DNA of 45,668 nucleotides from CAYLUN01 sp964386865 (GCA_964386865.1 CAYLUN010000045.1:1-45668), one strand, 5' to 3'. Counted from the first letter of the stretch, positions 7,077 through 16,846 are shown. A program made the numbers and translations. Notes: generated from the sequence alone by a model not told the origin.

Positions 7077-9758
7077 ATGATCATATCAAAGGTCTCTCGA
7101 GCGGTGGTGTTGGCTGCTGGAGCGGTGTGCGCCGAACCGTCGGGCTTCTGGCGTTTTGAGGACGGCCGGGTTGGCGAGGCTGCGGGCGCGGTGGCGTCGG
7201 CCGCGAACGCTCAGGCGCTGGCCGGCAAGGCGGGCGCGTACGAGAAGGGCGCGCCGCCGGCGTTCGACGGGGCCGTGCCCGTTAAGGAGCTGTGGGACGG
7301 AGCGGCTGGGCAGCCCGCGGCCATCGCGAACAGCGGGTCGCTGCGCTTCAGCGCGCCGGAGGTGACCGGTAACGGCTCGCCGGTGGGCGGCGAGGTCGTG
7401 GTGTCGGGCAGGGAGGCGCTGGCTCGCCCGGAGAGCTTCACGCTGGAGGCGTTCGTGCGGGTGGCGCGGCTGACTCCGCGCCACGCGCTGATCGCGAGCA
7501 AGCGGCGCAACGGCCAGACCGGCGCGAGTTGGTCGCTCTCCCTTGCGCCGGGCGGGACGCTCGGGGTGCGCTTCGACACGCAGCCCGGCGCGCAGCAGGG
7601 CGGGCTGGGATTCAATCAGATCATCGGCTCGCCCGCGGTCGTCAGCGACGGCGCGTGGCACCATGTGGCGCTGACGTACGACGCGGGGACGCGGGCCGTC
7701 GGCCTGTATGTGGACCACGTGCCGAGCGGCCGGGGGGCCACGCTAAACCCGCTGGTCTACGACGAGAGCGACCTGGTGTTCGGGCGCGGGCTGGACGGCT
7801 GGCTGGACGAAGTGCGCCTCTCTCCCGAGGTGCTGCATCCCGAACAGTTCCTGAGGCCCGCGCGCTTCTTTTCCGACATGAAGCCGAAGGCCGCTATCCT
7901 GCCGCCCTTGCTTGACCAGACGCCGACGCGCGTGCAGTCGGCGCTCAAGCCGGACCTGAAGCGGATCGGCACGCTGATCCCCAAGAGCGTGGGCGAGATC
8001 GAGACGTCCCAGTGGTCGCTGGGCTGCGAGACGCTCGACCGCGACCTCGCGAACTGGGACGCGTACAAGGGGTATCTGGTTCCGCTGGGCATCCGCCGCA
8101 TCCGGCTGCAGGGCGGCTGGAACCGGACGGAAACGAAAAAGGGCGAATACGACTTCGAGTGGCTCGACCGTATCGTGGACGGCGCGCACGAGCTAGGGTT
8201 GGCGGTGTGCCTGGAGACCTCCTACAACAACCGCCTCTACGAGCCGGGCGGTGCGACTGGCCCGGGCGGGCTGCTGCCGGCGGGCGAGGAGACGCTCGCG
8301 GCGTGGGACAAGTGGGTCGAGACCCTGGCGCTGCGTTACTCGGCCAAGGGCGTCAACGAGTGGATGATGTACAACGAACCCAACCTGCGCAAGGAGAACA
8401 CGGCCGCGCTGATCGTCTCCAACAACATCCGGACGGCGGCGATCATCCGGCGGGTCGATCCGCAAGCCAAGATCGGCGCGTTCGTTCTGGCGGGGCTGAA
8501 CCTGGAGATGATGCGGGCCATGCTGACGTCGATCAAGGAGCAGGGCCAGCTCGACCTGTTCCACTGGGCGATCTACCACGGTTACAGCGGCAACCCCGAC
8601 CGCCTGAACGAGCGCATGGCCGAGTTCAACGCCATGCTGGCGGAGGTCGCGCCCAAAATCCGGCCCTGGCAGGGTGAGGCGGGGTGCGCCTCCGAGGAGG
8701 TGCAGTTCGCGCTCTCCGGCATCGACTGGACCGAGTACTCGCACGCCAAGTGGAACGCCCGGCGCATGCTGTGCGACATCGGACACGGCGTCGAATCGTC
8801 GGTGTTTACGATTTCGGACCTCGCGTACCACAAGGACTTCATCTCGCGCTACGGCCTCCTCAAGACCGGCTCAGACAACTCGCTCATCAAGGTCAAGACA
8901 GCCTACTACACGGTGCAGAATGTGGTGACGGTTTTCAACGACGCGCTGGCGCGCGTTCCCGGCTACGTGCTCTCTGTTGCCGGAGCCGAAACGAACCTCA
9001 CGTGGTTCGCCTTCCGCGACAGGAAGAGCGGACTGGACGTGGTCGCGCTCTGGAACGGTGCGGAGATCCCCGGCAACGGATCGGAAATCAGGGACGTGGG
9101 CGTCACGATCCCGAAAGGTCGCTTCAAGCAACCGGTGTGGGTCGATCTGGTCACAGGCAATATCTACGAGATCCCTGCGGAGAATTGGACGTCCGAGGGT
9201 GAGGACGTGACGTTCAAAGTTGTGCCCGTTTATGACGGGCCTGCGGCGCTCATGGATAAGAGCCAGGTCGGATACGTGCCGGCGCGTGAGAAGAAGGGCG
9301 CAAAGAAGCCGGCGGCGGCCAAGCCGCTGGAAAGCCAGTTCGCGAAGCATCTGCTGCCCGGCACGCAGCAGCCTGCGCCTGCGGTGCTCATCTGCGCCGC
9401 GAAGGGCGAGAATGTTGCCGAGACGGTGAGGTGGCTGAATGCGCAGGAGGTGCACGCGTTTGTCCTCGTAGAGGGCGCCGCCTCTGCCGCGCAGGCGCTG
9501 GGAGCCATCCGCGCCCGCGCGGCGGAGTGGCAGGTGAAAGCGGACGCGGTGGGCGTGATGGGGGGTGGCGCAGCAGCGGCGGCGGCGGCCAGGGCTTGCG
9601 GCGATGCCGACTTCGCGGTGCTGCTGGATGTGGACCGTGCGCGCGTGATCAACGAGGTGCCTGAAGCCAAGCGCAAAACGACGTTCGTCGGCAATCGCGG
9701 TGAAAGCGAGAAGGGCCTGGCCGCCTGGCTGGAGAAGCGAAAGGGCAAAGTGTTCTGA
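7077..9758 (+). CDS. Secreted LamG-clan GH-A glycosidase with degenerate esterase-like tail
   Basis: An 893-residue exported protein. A signal peptide (about 1-19, ending VCAE) is followed by a LamG/concanavalin-like domain (about 50-260; SFTLEAFVRV, GAWHHVALTYDAGTRAVGLYVD). A clan GH-A TIM barrel (about 275-730) has a likely acid/base E434 in MMYNEPN and a likely nucleophile E534 in PWQGEAG, 100 residues apart. The exact GH family is uncertain (GH39-like). Residues about 770-885 resemble the C-terminal half of an acetyl-xylan-esterase-type alpha/beta hydrolase, but the expected GxSxG reads GVMGGGAAAA, so the serine is missing. AGGGAAG precedes the ATG. The next gene is its paralog, and operator copy 1 lies upstream. 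Confidence 0.82.
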   Translation: MIISKVSRAVVLAAGAVCAEPSGFWRFEDGRVGEAAGAVASAANAQALAGKAGAYEKGAPPAFDGAVPVKELWDGAAGQPAAIANSGSLRFSAPEVTGNGSPVGGEVVVSGREALARPESFTLEAFVRVARLTPRHALIASKRRNGQTGASWSLSLAPGGTLGVRFDTQPGAQQGGLGFNQIIGSPAVVSDGAWHHVALTYDAGTRAVGLYVDHVPSGRGATLNPLVYDESDLVFGRGLDGWLDEVRLSPEVLHPEQFLRPARFFSDMKPKAAILPPLLDQTPTRVQSALKPDLKRIGTLIPKSVGEIETSQWSLGCETLDRDLANWDAYKGYLVPLGIRRIRLQGGWNRTETKKGEYDFEWLDRIVDGAHELGLAVCLETSYNNRLYEPGGATGPGGLLPAGEETLAAWDKWVETLALRYSAKGVNEWMMYNEPNLRKENTAALIVSNNIRTAAIIRRVDPQAKIGAFVLAGLNLEMMRAMLTSIKEQGQLDLFHWAIYHGYSGNPDRLNERMAEFNAMLAEVAPKIRPWQGEAGCASEEVQFALSGIDWTEYSHAKWNARRMLCDIGHGVESSVFTISDLAYHKDFISRYGLLKTGSDNSLIKVKTAYYTVQNVVTVFNDALARVPGYVLSVAGAETNLTWFAFRDRKSGLDVVALWNGAEIPGNGSEIRDVGVTIPKGRFKQPVWVDLVTGNIYEIPAENWTSEGEDVTFKVVPVYDGPAALMDKSQVGYVPAREKKGAKKPAAAKPLESQFAKHLLPGTQQPAPAVLICAAKGENVAETVRWLNAQEVHAFVLVEGAASAAQALGAIRARAAEWQVKADAVGVMGGGAAAAAAARACGDADFAVLLDVDRARVINEVPEAKRKTTFVGNRGESEKGLAAWLEKRKGKVF

Positions 9759-9810
9759 CCGAGGGGAAGCGTCAGGAACCGATTGCGGAGGGTTCTCCCG
9801 TACCGCTAGT

Positions 9811-9833
9811 CGGCCGGCTCGTGGCGCCGGCCG
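9811..9833. promoter_or_regulatory. GC-rich hairpin between the two GH-A genes
   Basis: CGGCCGGC (9811-9818) and GCCGGCCG (9826-9833) form a perfect 8-bp stem with a 7-nt loop in the 141-bp gap. No T-tract follows, so attenuation or mRNA protection between the paralogs is as likely as termination. Confidence 0.5.
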
Positions 9834-9899
9834 CACAGGCGTGAATCAGATCAGTACGTCCGGCGCTACGAGCCTGACGATCAGTGGGGAGAAGCAGGA

Positions 9900-11363
9900 A
9901 TGAAAGCATTGGCAACGCTAGCGGCGTGGGGCCTGGCGGTGGCGCTCAGCGCCCAGGTGATCGACAACACGGACACGCGCGTGCAGACGACGCTCGATCC
10001 GGGGATGAGGCGGATCGGCACGCTCAAGCCGAAGGCTGTGGGCGAGATCGGGTCGTCGCGCTGGACGCTGGGGTGCGAGACCATCGACCGGGAGTATTCG
10101 GACTACGACGCGTTCAAAGAGTACCTGCCGGCGCTGGGCATCCGGCGCATCCGCTTGCAGGGAGGCTGGGCGCGGACCGAAAAGGATCCCGGCATCTACG
10201 ACTTCGCGTGGCTGGACCACATCATCGATGACGCGCGGTCGCGCGGGCTGGAGGTCTGGCTGGAGACCAGCTACGGCAATCCGGCCTATCCGGGCGGCGG
10301 CGGGCGCACGCTCTCTGGCGGTTTCCCGAAGTCCGAAGAGGGGCTGAAAGCGTGGGACACCTGGGTCGAGAAAATGGCCGAGCGCTACAAGGGCAAGGTG
10401 CGCGACTGGAGCATGTGGAACGAGCCCGACGGCCACAAGGAGCACACGCCTGAGCGCGTCACCGACTTCGATATCCGCACCGCCGAGGTCATCAAGCGCG
10501 TGATCCCGGACGCCCGCATCGGCGGGCTGGTCCTGTGCGGGCCCAAGACCAACTACGTCGAGCACTTCGTCAAGACGCTGGCCGAGCGCAATAAGCTGGA
10601 GCTCTTCCACTGGGTCGTCTACCACGGCTACACGCGCAATCCAGACGACCACAACGCCGGGGCGCTGAAAGCCAAAGAGGTCGTGGCCCGGTTCGCGCCC
10701 GGCCTGAAGATGTGGCAGGGCGAGTGCGGCACGCAGTCGGAGTGGTGCCCGTCCGGGGCGCTGAGCAAGTATCCGTGGACCGAGCTGACGCAGGCGAAGT
10801 GGGACACGCGCCGCATGCTGGGCGACCTCGGCAACGGGGCCGACTCGGAGGTCTTCACGGCGGCGGACCTCGATTACCGCACGACCTCGTTCCACAACGG
10901 CCTCGTGCGCTACGGCCTGATCAAGACGGCGGGCGCGGCCGAGGGCTACAAGGTGCTCAAGGTCAAGATGGCCTACTACGCGGTGCAGAACGTGGTTTCG
11001 GTCTTCAACGACGAACTGGAGCTGATCCCCAACTACCCGTGCGAGGTTGCTTGCGCGAGCCCGCTGGCGGTTTACGGCCACCGTGACATCAAGAGCGGGC
11101 AGCAGGTCTGCGTGTTTTGGAATAAAGGCGTGGTGCCGTCCAACCACAACGACACGGTGAGCGCCACGCTGACCGTCAAGGGTGGCTCGTTTGCCGATCC
11201 GGTCTGGGTCGACACGATCACAGGCGGCATCTACGAGATTCCCAAGGACACGATCGCCGTCAAGGGCAGCACGGTCACCTTCAAGGACATCCCTGTCTAT
11301 GACGCACCGGCCTTCATCACGGACAAGAAGCTCCTGTCTGTGGTGCCGTGGGCTGCCCATTGA
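9900..11363 (+). CDS. Secreted clan GH-A glycosidase
   Basis: A 487-residue exported protein with a short signal peptide (MKALATLAAWGLAVALSAQ) and a GH-A barrel, clearly a paralog of the barrel of the preceding gene: both share RIGTLxPKxVGEI, SLGCET/TLGCET, LGIRRIRLQGGW and the C-terminal beta segment ending in PVYD-PA. The likely acid/base is E175 (MWNEPD) and the likely nucleophile E275 (MWQGECG), again 100 residues apart. It lacks the LamG and esterase-like modules. The ATG is preceded by GGGGAGAAG. It is probably co-transcribed with the gene before it. GH39-like family membership is a guess; the substrate is unknown. Confidence 0.85.
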   Translation: MKALATLAAWGLAVALSAQVIDNTDTRVQTTLDPGMRRIGTLKPKAVGEIGSSRWTLGCETIDREYSDYDAFKEYLPALGIRRIRLQGGWARTEKDPGIYDFAWLDHIIDDARSRGLEVWLETSYGNPAYPGGGGRTLSGGFPKSEEGLKAWDTWVEKMAERYKGKVRDWSMWNEPDGHKEHTPERVTDFDIRTAEVIKRVIPDARIGGLVLCGPKTNYVEHFVKTLAERNKLELFHWVVYHGYTRNPDDHNAGALKAKEVVARFAPGLKMWQGECGTQSEWCPSGALSKYPWTELTQAKWDTRRMLGDLGNGADSEVFTAADLDYRTTSFHNGLVRYGLIKTAGAAEGYKVLKVKMAYYAVQNVVSVFNDELELIPNYPCEVACASPLAVYGHRDIKSGQQVCVFWNKGVVPSNHNDTVSATLTVKGGSFADPVWVDTITGGIYEIPKDTIAVKGSTVTFKDIPVYDAPAFITDKKLLSVVPWAAH

Positions 11364-11537
11364 GAGCAGCCGTTCCAGAGATGGCCCGAGACGGACTGAA
11401 GGACGGCCTACAAACACGCCCTTCCGCGCGCGCAGCCTTTGCTACAAACGAATTCGCCCACGTTTACTTGTGCTTGTAGTGGCGTCGTAAGGCGCTTCTT
11501 GGCCACATTTGACTTGCTGCTCTGTGCACCATCGCTG

Positions 11538-11566
11538 TTGATAAACGGCCGGGCAAAGACTATGCT
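11538..11566 (+). promoter_or_regulatory. Sigma70-type promoter upstream of the isomerase/oxidoreductase pair
   Basis: TTGATA (11538-11543) and TATGCT (11561-11566) are 17 bp apart, about 84 bases upstream of the start codon at 11650. No 21-bp operator is present, so this pair is probably outside the regulon. The rest of 11364-11649 shows nothing else I can name. Confidence 0.6.
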
Positions 11567-11649
11567 ATTGGACGTGTGTACGGTCGGGGAAACGCGGTGG
11601 CGTTCCCGGGCGGTGCGCAAGGAATAAAAGCGTAACAAGGGGGCACGGT

Positions 11650-12516
11650 ATGCAGAGTCATCAGATTTCGGTTTCACGACGGGCGTTTCTGGGCGGCATG
11701 GCTGCGGCGGGCGCCGCGTCGTTCATTCCGGTTCGCGTCTTCGGTGCGGACGCCAAGCCGGACTCGAAGTTCGGCGGCGTTCAGATCGGGGCGATCACGT
11801 ATAGCTTCCGCTCGATGCCCAAAAGCGCCGAAGCGGTGTTGCAGCACGTCGTCAACAGCGGGATCAGCTCGATCGAGCTGATGGGGGACGTCGTTGAGTC
11901 CTTTGCGGGCGGAGATCTGGTCAAGGTCGCGGCGCTCAAGAAAATGTACGCGGACGCGGGCGTTGGCATCCACATCGTCAAGTTCGGCAACATCGGCGAC
12001 AAGAGCGTGACGGACGAGAAGATCGAGTACTATTTCAACGCGGCCAAAGCTCTCGGCGCCGGCGCCATCACGCGCGAGATCAGTGAAGATGCGGCGAAGC
12101 GCCTCGGCCCGATCGCGGACAAGCACGGCGTCAAGATCGCCTTCCACAACCACACGCAGATCAACGCGACGACCTACGACGGGCCGATCCTGTCTTACGG
12201 CAAGAACCTCGCGATCAACTTGGACATCGGCCACTACGTCGCCGCGAACGACGACTGCGTGCTGGCGGTCATCGAAAAATATCGCGACCGCATCTTCAGC
12301 CTGCATCTCAAAGACCGCAAGAACAAGGCGGGCAAGGGCGCGAACATGCCGTTCGGCCAAGGCGACACGCCGGTTCCTGCGGCCCTGCTATATCTGAAGA
12401 AGAGTAAGCTGCCGATCTACGCCGACATCGAGCTGGAGTACCCGGTCCCCTCGGACTCCGACGCGGTGAAAGAAGTCGCGAAGTGCGTCCAGTTCTGCAA
12501 GCAGGCGCTGGCGTAA
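11650..12516 (+). CDS. Tat-exported sugar phosphate isomerase/epimerase-like protein
   Basis: A 288-residue xylose-isomerase-like TIM barrel (AP endonuclease 2 superfamily). The N-terminus is a Tat signal, SRRAFLGGMAAAGAASF (R10, R11). Barrel motifs include VQIGAITYSFR, KIAFHNHTQ, LDIGHYVAAND, FSLHLKDR and a terminal IELE, consistent with a divalent metal site. Exported members of this family in PVC and Bacteroidota bacteria mostly lack an assigned substrate. The ribosome site GGGGG is 6 bases before the ATG. It is followed after 18 bp by a Gfo/Idh/MocA oxidoreductase, also with a Tat signal; such pairs are common and suggest joint modification of an extracytoplasmic sugar. Confidence 0.88.
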   Translation: MQSHQISVSRRAFLGGMAAAGAASFIPVRVFGADAKPDSKFGGVQIGAITYSFRSMPKSAEAVLQHVVNSGISSIELMGDVVESFAGGDLVKVAALKKMYADAGVGIHIVKFGNIGDKSVTDEKIEYYFNAAKALGAGAITREISEDAAKRLGPIADKHGVKIAFHNHTQINATTYDGPILSYGKNLAINLDIGHYVAANDDCVLAVIEKYRDRIFSLHLKDRKNKAGKGANMPFGQGDTPVPAALLYLKKSKLPIYADIELEYPVPSDSDAVKEVAKCVQFCKQALA

Positions 12517-12534
12517 GCGAAGGAGGTTCAAGCC

Positions 12535-13914
12535 ATGAAGAATCAATCTACAGGCGCGGCGAAACTGTCTCGGCGCTCGTTCTTGGGCTCGGCTTTAACG
12601 GCGGGCGCGGCGTTCACCATCGTGCCACGGCACGTCGTGGCGCGCTCCGGCCAGCTGGCGCCGAGCGACAAGATGAACATCGGCTGCGTCGGCGTCGGCG
12701 GCATGCAGGGCGCCAGCGACGTCAACAACGTGAGCAGCGAGAACATCTACGCGATCTGCGACGTGGACGAGAACTTTCTGAACAAGTCGGCGGAGAAGTA
12801 TCCGCAGGCCAAGAAGTTCCGAGACTTCCGCGAGATGCTGGACAAGGAGTACAAGAACCTGGACGCGGTGACCATCACGATCCCGGACCACATGCACGCG
12901 ACGGTCGCGCTGTGGGCCATGGAGCGCGGGCTGCACGTCCACTGCCAGAAGCCGCTGGCGCAGTCCATCTGGGAGTGCCGACAGCTGGCCAAGGCTGCGC
13001 AGAAGTACAAGGTCGCCACGCAGATGGGCAACCAGGGGTATTCTCACCCCGCGACGCGCATCGCGAGCGAGACGATCTGGAGCGGCGAGCTCGGCGAGAT
13101 CAAAGAGGTCCACGGCATGAACGGCGGCGGCTTCGCGCGCGCCGTCAAGGCGTGGCCGGCTGGGGAAGAGGTGCCCCGCACGCTCGACTGGGAGCTCTGG
13201 ACCGGACGCGCGGCGATGCATCCGTACAGTTCAAAGATCGCGCCGATCCAGTGGCGCGGCTTCCTGGACTACGGCACGATGATGGTTGGAGACTGGGGCG
13301 TCCACATCATGGGGCCGGCCAACTGGGGCCTCCAACTGACCGCTCCGCTCAGCGTGGAGTGCATCGCGGTCGACGAGGTCAACGAGGTGACTTATCCGCA
13401 CTACGCGTGCCGGTTCGAGTTCGGCGAGCGGGACTGCAAGTTCGTGCCCGGCGGGAAGATGCCGCCGGTGTCGGTGTACTGGTACGAGGGCAAGATGTGC
13501 GGCAAGTTCAAGGTTCCGGAAGGCCTGACGCCGGAAGACGTCAAGCCCTACAACGAGGTCTTCGTCGGCACCAAGGGCTTCATGGGCACGACCGGCCGCG
13601 GCGAGGGCGTGCGCCTGATTCCCGAGGCCAAGATGAAGGATTACAAGAAGCCGGCCGAGGTCATCGAGCGCTCCCCGGGCCACTTCAAAGACTGGATCCG
13701 CGCCTGCAAGGGCGGCCCCGCGGCCTGCTCGAACTTCGGCATCTCCGCGCCTTACACGGAATGGATGCTGTTGGGCGCGATATGCTGGCGCTTCCCGAAC
13801 GAGAAGCTGCTGTGGGACGCCAAGGCCATGCGCTTCACCAACAACGAGAAGGCCAACGCCTTCATCAAGCCCGTCTTCCGCAAGGGCTGGGAGCTGAAGG
13901 AAATCACGGCTTAG
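12535..13914 (+). CDS. Tat-exported Gfo/Idh/MocA family oxidoreductase
   Basis: A 459-residue NAD(P)-dependent sugar oxidoreductase family protein. The Tat signal SRRSFLGSALTAGAAF (R13, R14) is followed by a Rossmann segment (MNIGCVGVGGMQG) and the family lysine motif in HVHCQKPLAQ, then DYGTMMVGDWGVHIM and the substrate domain to the end. GGAGG lies 8 bases before the ATG. It is translationally close to the isomerase-like gene (18 bp). Export by Tat fits a folded cofactor-bearing enzyme acting outside the cytoplasm, as in other Bacteroidota and PVC members. Substrate unknown. Confidence 0.92.
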   Translation: MKNQSTGAAKLSRRSFLGSALTAGAAFTIVPRHVVARSGQLAPSDKMNIGCVGVGGMQGASDVNNVSSENIYAICDVDENFLNKSAEKYPQAKKFRDFREMLDKEYKNLDAVTITIPDHMHATVALWAMERGLHVHCQKPLAQSIWECRQLAKAAQKYKVATQMGNQGYSHPATRIASETIWSGELGEIKEVHGMNGGGFARAVKAWPAGEEVPRTLDWELWTGRAAMHPYSSKIAPIQWRGFLDYGTMMVGDWGVHIMGPANWGLQLTAPLSVECIAVDEVNEVTYPHYACRFEFGERDCKFVPGGKMPPVSVYWYEGKMCGKFKVPEGLTPEDVKPYNEVFVGTKGFMGTTGRGEGVRLIPEAKMKDYKKPAEVIERSPGHFKDWIRACKGGPAACSNFGISAPYTEWMLLGAICWRFPNEKLLWDAKAMRFTNNEKANAFIKPVFRKGWELKEITA

Positions 13915-13937
13915 CGCCGTCTGCCTTTCCGCGTGTG

Positions 13938-13983
13938 GGGGACGTATGGGATTGGGCTTAGGGGCCTGGTCTCATACGTCCCC
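13938..13983. terminator. Hairpin between convergent genes
   Basis: GGGGACGTATG (13938-13948) pairs with CATACGTCCCC (13973-13983), an 11-bp perfect stem with a 24-nt loop. It sits between the oxidoreductase and the convergent SGNH gene. There is no clean T-tract, so it is a probable rather than certain terminator. Confidence 0.55.
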
Positions 13984-14079
13984 TCTCGTTGTTCGGCGTC
14001 GACGCATGGGCGCCGAGGATTCAGTATGGCGCAGGTGTTTGCGACGCCCGAGGCCCGCGCAAAGGGGCCGGGAGGCGAC

Positions 14080-15240
14080 TCACTTCACCCACGCTTGGAA
14101 GGATGCGGACTGAACGATCTGGCTGGCCAGCGATGCATACCCCGCTGTGAGAGGATGGCTGGCGTCAGCGTAGAGGGCGCTGGGCAGTGTGCCGGGCTGG
14201 GCGTAGGGGATGCGACTTTCGGAAAGCCAGGTGACGATGCCGGCATGGAGGGCTCTGTATGCGCCCAGCGATGGGTCTGCGATCATGTGCTCGTTGAAGG
14301 GGGCGACAATCACCAGCACGTCATTGCCGCCGTGGCGGAGCAGCGCGACGGTGCGCTGAAACGCGGCCCACTGAAGAGAAGACGACAGGGGCACCCACTC
14401 GAACGCGGCCTTGCGCGGGCCCTCGGCTGACCACGGCCTGTGGCGGCGGCTGCCTTCGCCGCGCTCGAGGTCGTCGGCGTGGCCCGAGGGCACGACACAC
14501 GTGATCCTCGCCAGCGGGTTGCGGTAGGCGTTGGGGTAGGAGCGTGGGTGATCCGGATCTTCGGCCAGGGTCCACTGCGTGACGCTGCGCTGATTGAAGT
14601 AGGCGCTCTGAAGATGGTTGCCCCAGCCCATGAGGGACACGTGCCGACCAAGCACGGATCCGATGCGCGTCGCGGCGTCGGACTGGTAGCTGGGAACCTT
14701 GGGGCGAAACTGAGGAATCAGCGGCGCGTGGTTGATCGTCTCGTCGCTCTCCGCCTGCAGGTCGGCCTTAGGGCTCGTGAGCCAGAGAAGGTTGCACACG
14801 ACGATGACTTTGCGCTTATGCAGCGAGGTGCCGTAGTCCCTCACCAGCCCTTCCAGCGCCAGCGGAAACAGGCCGTTGACGCCGGCGTTGACGAAGCGGC
14901 CGGGCGTCGCGGCCTCTGCGTTCAGAAAATGCGGCAGCGTGCCGTCGGCTTTGACATATTCGCCCCAGACCACCGAGTCGCCGAGCACCACGATCGGCTT
15001 CGCCACCGCGGCGGTCTTTTGAAGATACCAGTCATACAGCCAGTAGTCGTTGCTGAGCGCATAGGGGATGCGGTAGTCGGCGCCGACCTCGAAGCGCTCG
15101 ACGTGTCTCCACGCGCGCGGAAGCGCGACGGCGATCAGCGTCACGATGAGCAGCGCGACGAGCCACTGCCGGAGCGTGAGCCGTACCTCGTGCGTGATCG
15201 GCAAATCGTCGTTGGAAGTTGTTTGGTGTGCTTGTCGCAT
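14080..15240 (-). CDS. SGNH-hydrolase-like membrane protein (AlgJ/AlgX-like)
   Basis: A 386-residue protein with one N-terminal membrane anchor (about 25-42) and an extracytoplasmic SGNH domain: block I VVLGDSVVWGE (S89) and block V DASHP (D359, H362). Proteins of this type carry acyl groups onto exported polysaccharides together with an MBOAT partner, as AlgJ/AlgX do with AlgI. The gene starts 4 bp after the end of the MBOAT gene upstream, which supports that pairing. The ribosome site is weak, suggesting coupling. The glycan it modifies is unknown, as no polysaccharide synthase lies in the window. Confidence 0.82.
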   Translation of the reverse strand: MRQAHQTTSNDDLPITHEVRLTLRQWLVALLIVTLIAVALPRAWRHVERFEVGADYRIPYALSNDYWLYDWYLQKTAAVAKPIVVLGDSVVWGEYVKADGTLPHFLNAEAATPGRFVNAGVNGLFPLALEGLVRDYGTSLHKRKVIVVCNLLWLTSPKADLQAESDETINHAPLIPQFRPKVPSYQSDAATRIGSVLGRHVSLMGWGNHLQSAYFNQRSVTQWTLAEDPDHPRSYPNAYRNPLARITCVVPSGHADDLERGEGSRRHRPWSAEGPRKAAFEWVPLSSSLQWAAFQRTVALLRHGGNDVLVIVAPFNEHMIADPSLGAYRALHAGIVTWLSESRIPYAQPGTLPSALYADASHPLTAGYASLASQIVQSASFQAWVK

Positions 15241-15244
15241 AATG

Positions 15245-16846
15245 TTAGAACTGAAAATAGATGAATGTGCCGCCGCCTGACGAGAAGAGAAGCAGGTAGA
15301 GGATCATAAAAACGGCGGTGGCGACGCGGGCCGGCGCGCGCTGAAGGTGTACGCGCCAGCTTGACTCGTATAGCGCTTCGTAGAGCCAGACGAGGGCGAC
15401 CAGCACGAGCAGCAGGGCGGGCACCTGGGGGTCGTGCCAAGGCGCGGTGAAGATGCGCCGGACGATGAGCAGCGCGTCAGTCAGGGAGCTGGCCCGGAAG
15501 AAGATCCACGCAAAGCAGACGAACAGGAACACGCCGATCTGCTTGACGGCTTTGGGCACGCGCTGGCAGTAGAACGCCGAGCGCTCAAGCTCGCGGCTGA
15601 TCATCACGCCCAGGCCGTGCAGCAGGCCCCAGGCGAGAAACGTCCAGGACGCCCCGTGCCAGATGCCGGACACGGCGAAGGTGATGAGCAGGTTGCGGTA
15701 GGTCTGCAGCGTGCCAGACCGGCTGCCGCCCAGCGGGATGTAGACGTAGTCCCTGAACCACGACGACAGGCTGATGTGCCAGCGGGTCCAGAACTCGCCG
15801 ATGCCGGTGGCGAGATAGGGGTTGCGGAAGTTCAGGATCAGGTTGAAGCCCATAACCTTGGCGATGCCGCGGGCCATGTCGGTGTAGCCGCTGAAGTCGA
15901 AGTAGATCTGCCAGGCGAAGGCGAAGGTGGCCATGAGCAGGGCGGGGGCGTCAAAAGCGGACGGGTTCTCGTAAACGCGGTCCGCGTAGCACGCGAGGTA
16001 GTTGGCCAGCGCGAGCTTCTTGAAAAGGCCCACGAGGAAAAGCGAGGCGCCGTCGGTGAAGTTCCTCAGGCGGATCTCTGGAAACGTCTGGAACTGGGGG
16101 AGCAGGTGTTTGGCACGCTCGATGGGGCCGGCCATCAACTGCGGGAAGAAGCACACGAAGGTTGCGAAGCGCAGGAAGTTCTTCTCGCGCGGCACGTTGC
16201 CGAGGTAGAAGTCGATCGTGTAGCTGAGCGACTGGAAGGTGAAGAACGAGATGCCGACCGGAAGCAGGTAGGTGAAGCCGTACGGCATCAGCGTGGCCGG
16301 CTCGGGCAGCGCGGCAGCCAGATGGGCCTGCGCCAGCAGCCCGTTGATGGTCTGGACGAGGAACCCGGCGTACTTGAAGAAGAGCAGCAGCGCGAGGTTG
16401 TTGAAGAGGCTGATGAACAGCCAGATTCTCCGGCTGCTGAACAGCGCACCCAGCGCCATCAGCAGGACCAGGACGCTCAGCATGAGCAACGCGGGCCGCA
16501 ACGTCGTCGGCCCGAAAAGGGCCAGCGCCAGAAGGCAGACGGCTGCCGCGGCCGACACGATGAAGGCATGCCTCAGCACGCGGTCATCGAAATGCAGCCG
16601 CGTCAGCCGTGCGGCGACGTCAACCTGTGTGCCTTCGCGCGGACACCGGCCCATCAAGGTGACGAGGAAGTAGTCCAGCACCGTGGAGTAGAACACGAGG
16701 GAAAGGTAATAGGGGTTCCACCAGCCGTAGAAGACATAGGACGCCAGCATCAGCCAGGCGATCCAGAAGCGCGTCTTTCGCAGCAAGAAAAAGACCGGCA
16801 GAACGACCAAAAGGAAGACGGCAAAGGTCCATGTGTGAAACAGCAT
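15245..16846 (-). CDS. MBOAT-family O-acyltransferase (AlgI/DltB-like)
   Basis: A 533-residue polytopic inner-membrane protein. It begins MLFHTWTFAVFL as AlgI-type proteins do, and carries the family motifs FDFSGYTDMARGIAKVMGF, FWTRWHISLSSWFRDYVYIPLGG and the catalytic-histidine segment IWHGASWTFLAWGLLHG. Family members pass acyl groups across the membrane for polysaccharide O-acetylation or teichoic acid D-alanylation. The ATG at 16846 is chosen because GGAGG lies 8 bases upstream; the frame continues to 16879 without support. It pairs with the SGNH gene downstream and follows the vapBC-like pair on the same strand with a 44-bp gap. Confidence 0.92.
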   Translation of the reverse strand: MLFHTWTFAVFLLVVLPVFFLLRKTRFWIAWLMLASYVFYGWWNPYYLSLVFYSTVLDYFLVTLMGRCPREGTQVDVAARLTRLHFDDRVLRHAFIVSAAAAVCLLALALFGPTTLRPALLMLSVLVLLMALGALFSSRRIWLFISLFNNLALLLFFKYAGFLVQTINGLLAQAHLAAALPEPATLMPYGFTYLLPVGISFFTFQSLSYTIDFYLGNVPREKNFLRFATFVCFFPQLMAGPIERAKHLLPQFQTFPEIRLRNFTDGASLFLVGLFKKLALANYLACYADRVYENPSAFDAPALLMATFAFAWQIYFDFSGYTDMARGIAKVMGFNLILNFRNPYLATGIGEFWTRWHISLSSWFRDYVYIPLGGSRSGTLQTYRNLLITFAVSGIWHGASWTFLAWGLLHGLGVMISRELERSAFYCQRVPKAVKQIGVFLFVCFAWIFFRASSLTDALLIVRRIFTAPWHDPQVPALLLVLVALVWLYEALYESSWRVHLQRAPARVATAVFMILYLLLFSSGGGTFIYFQF

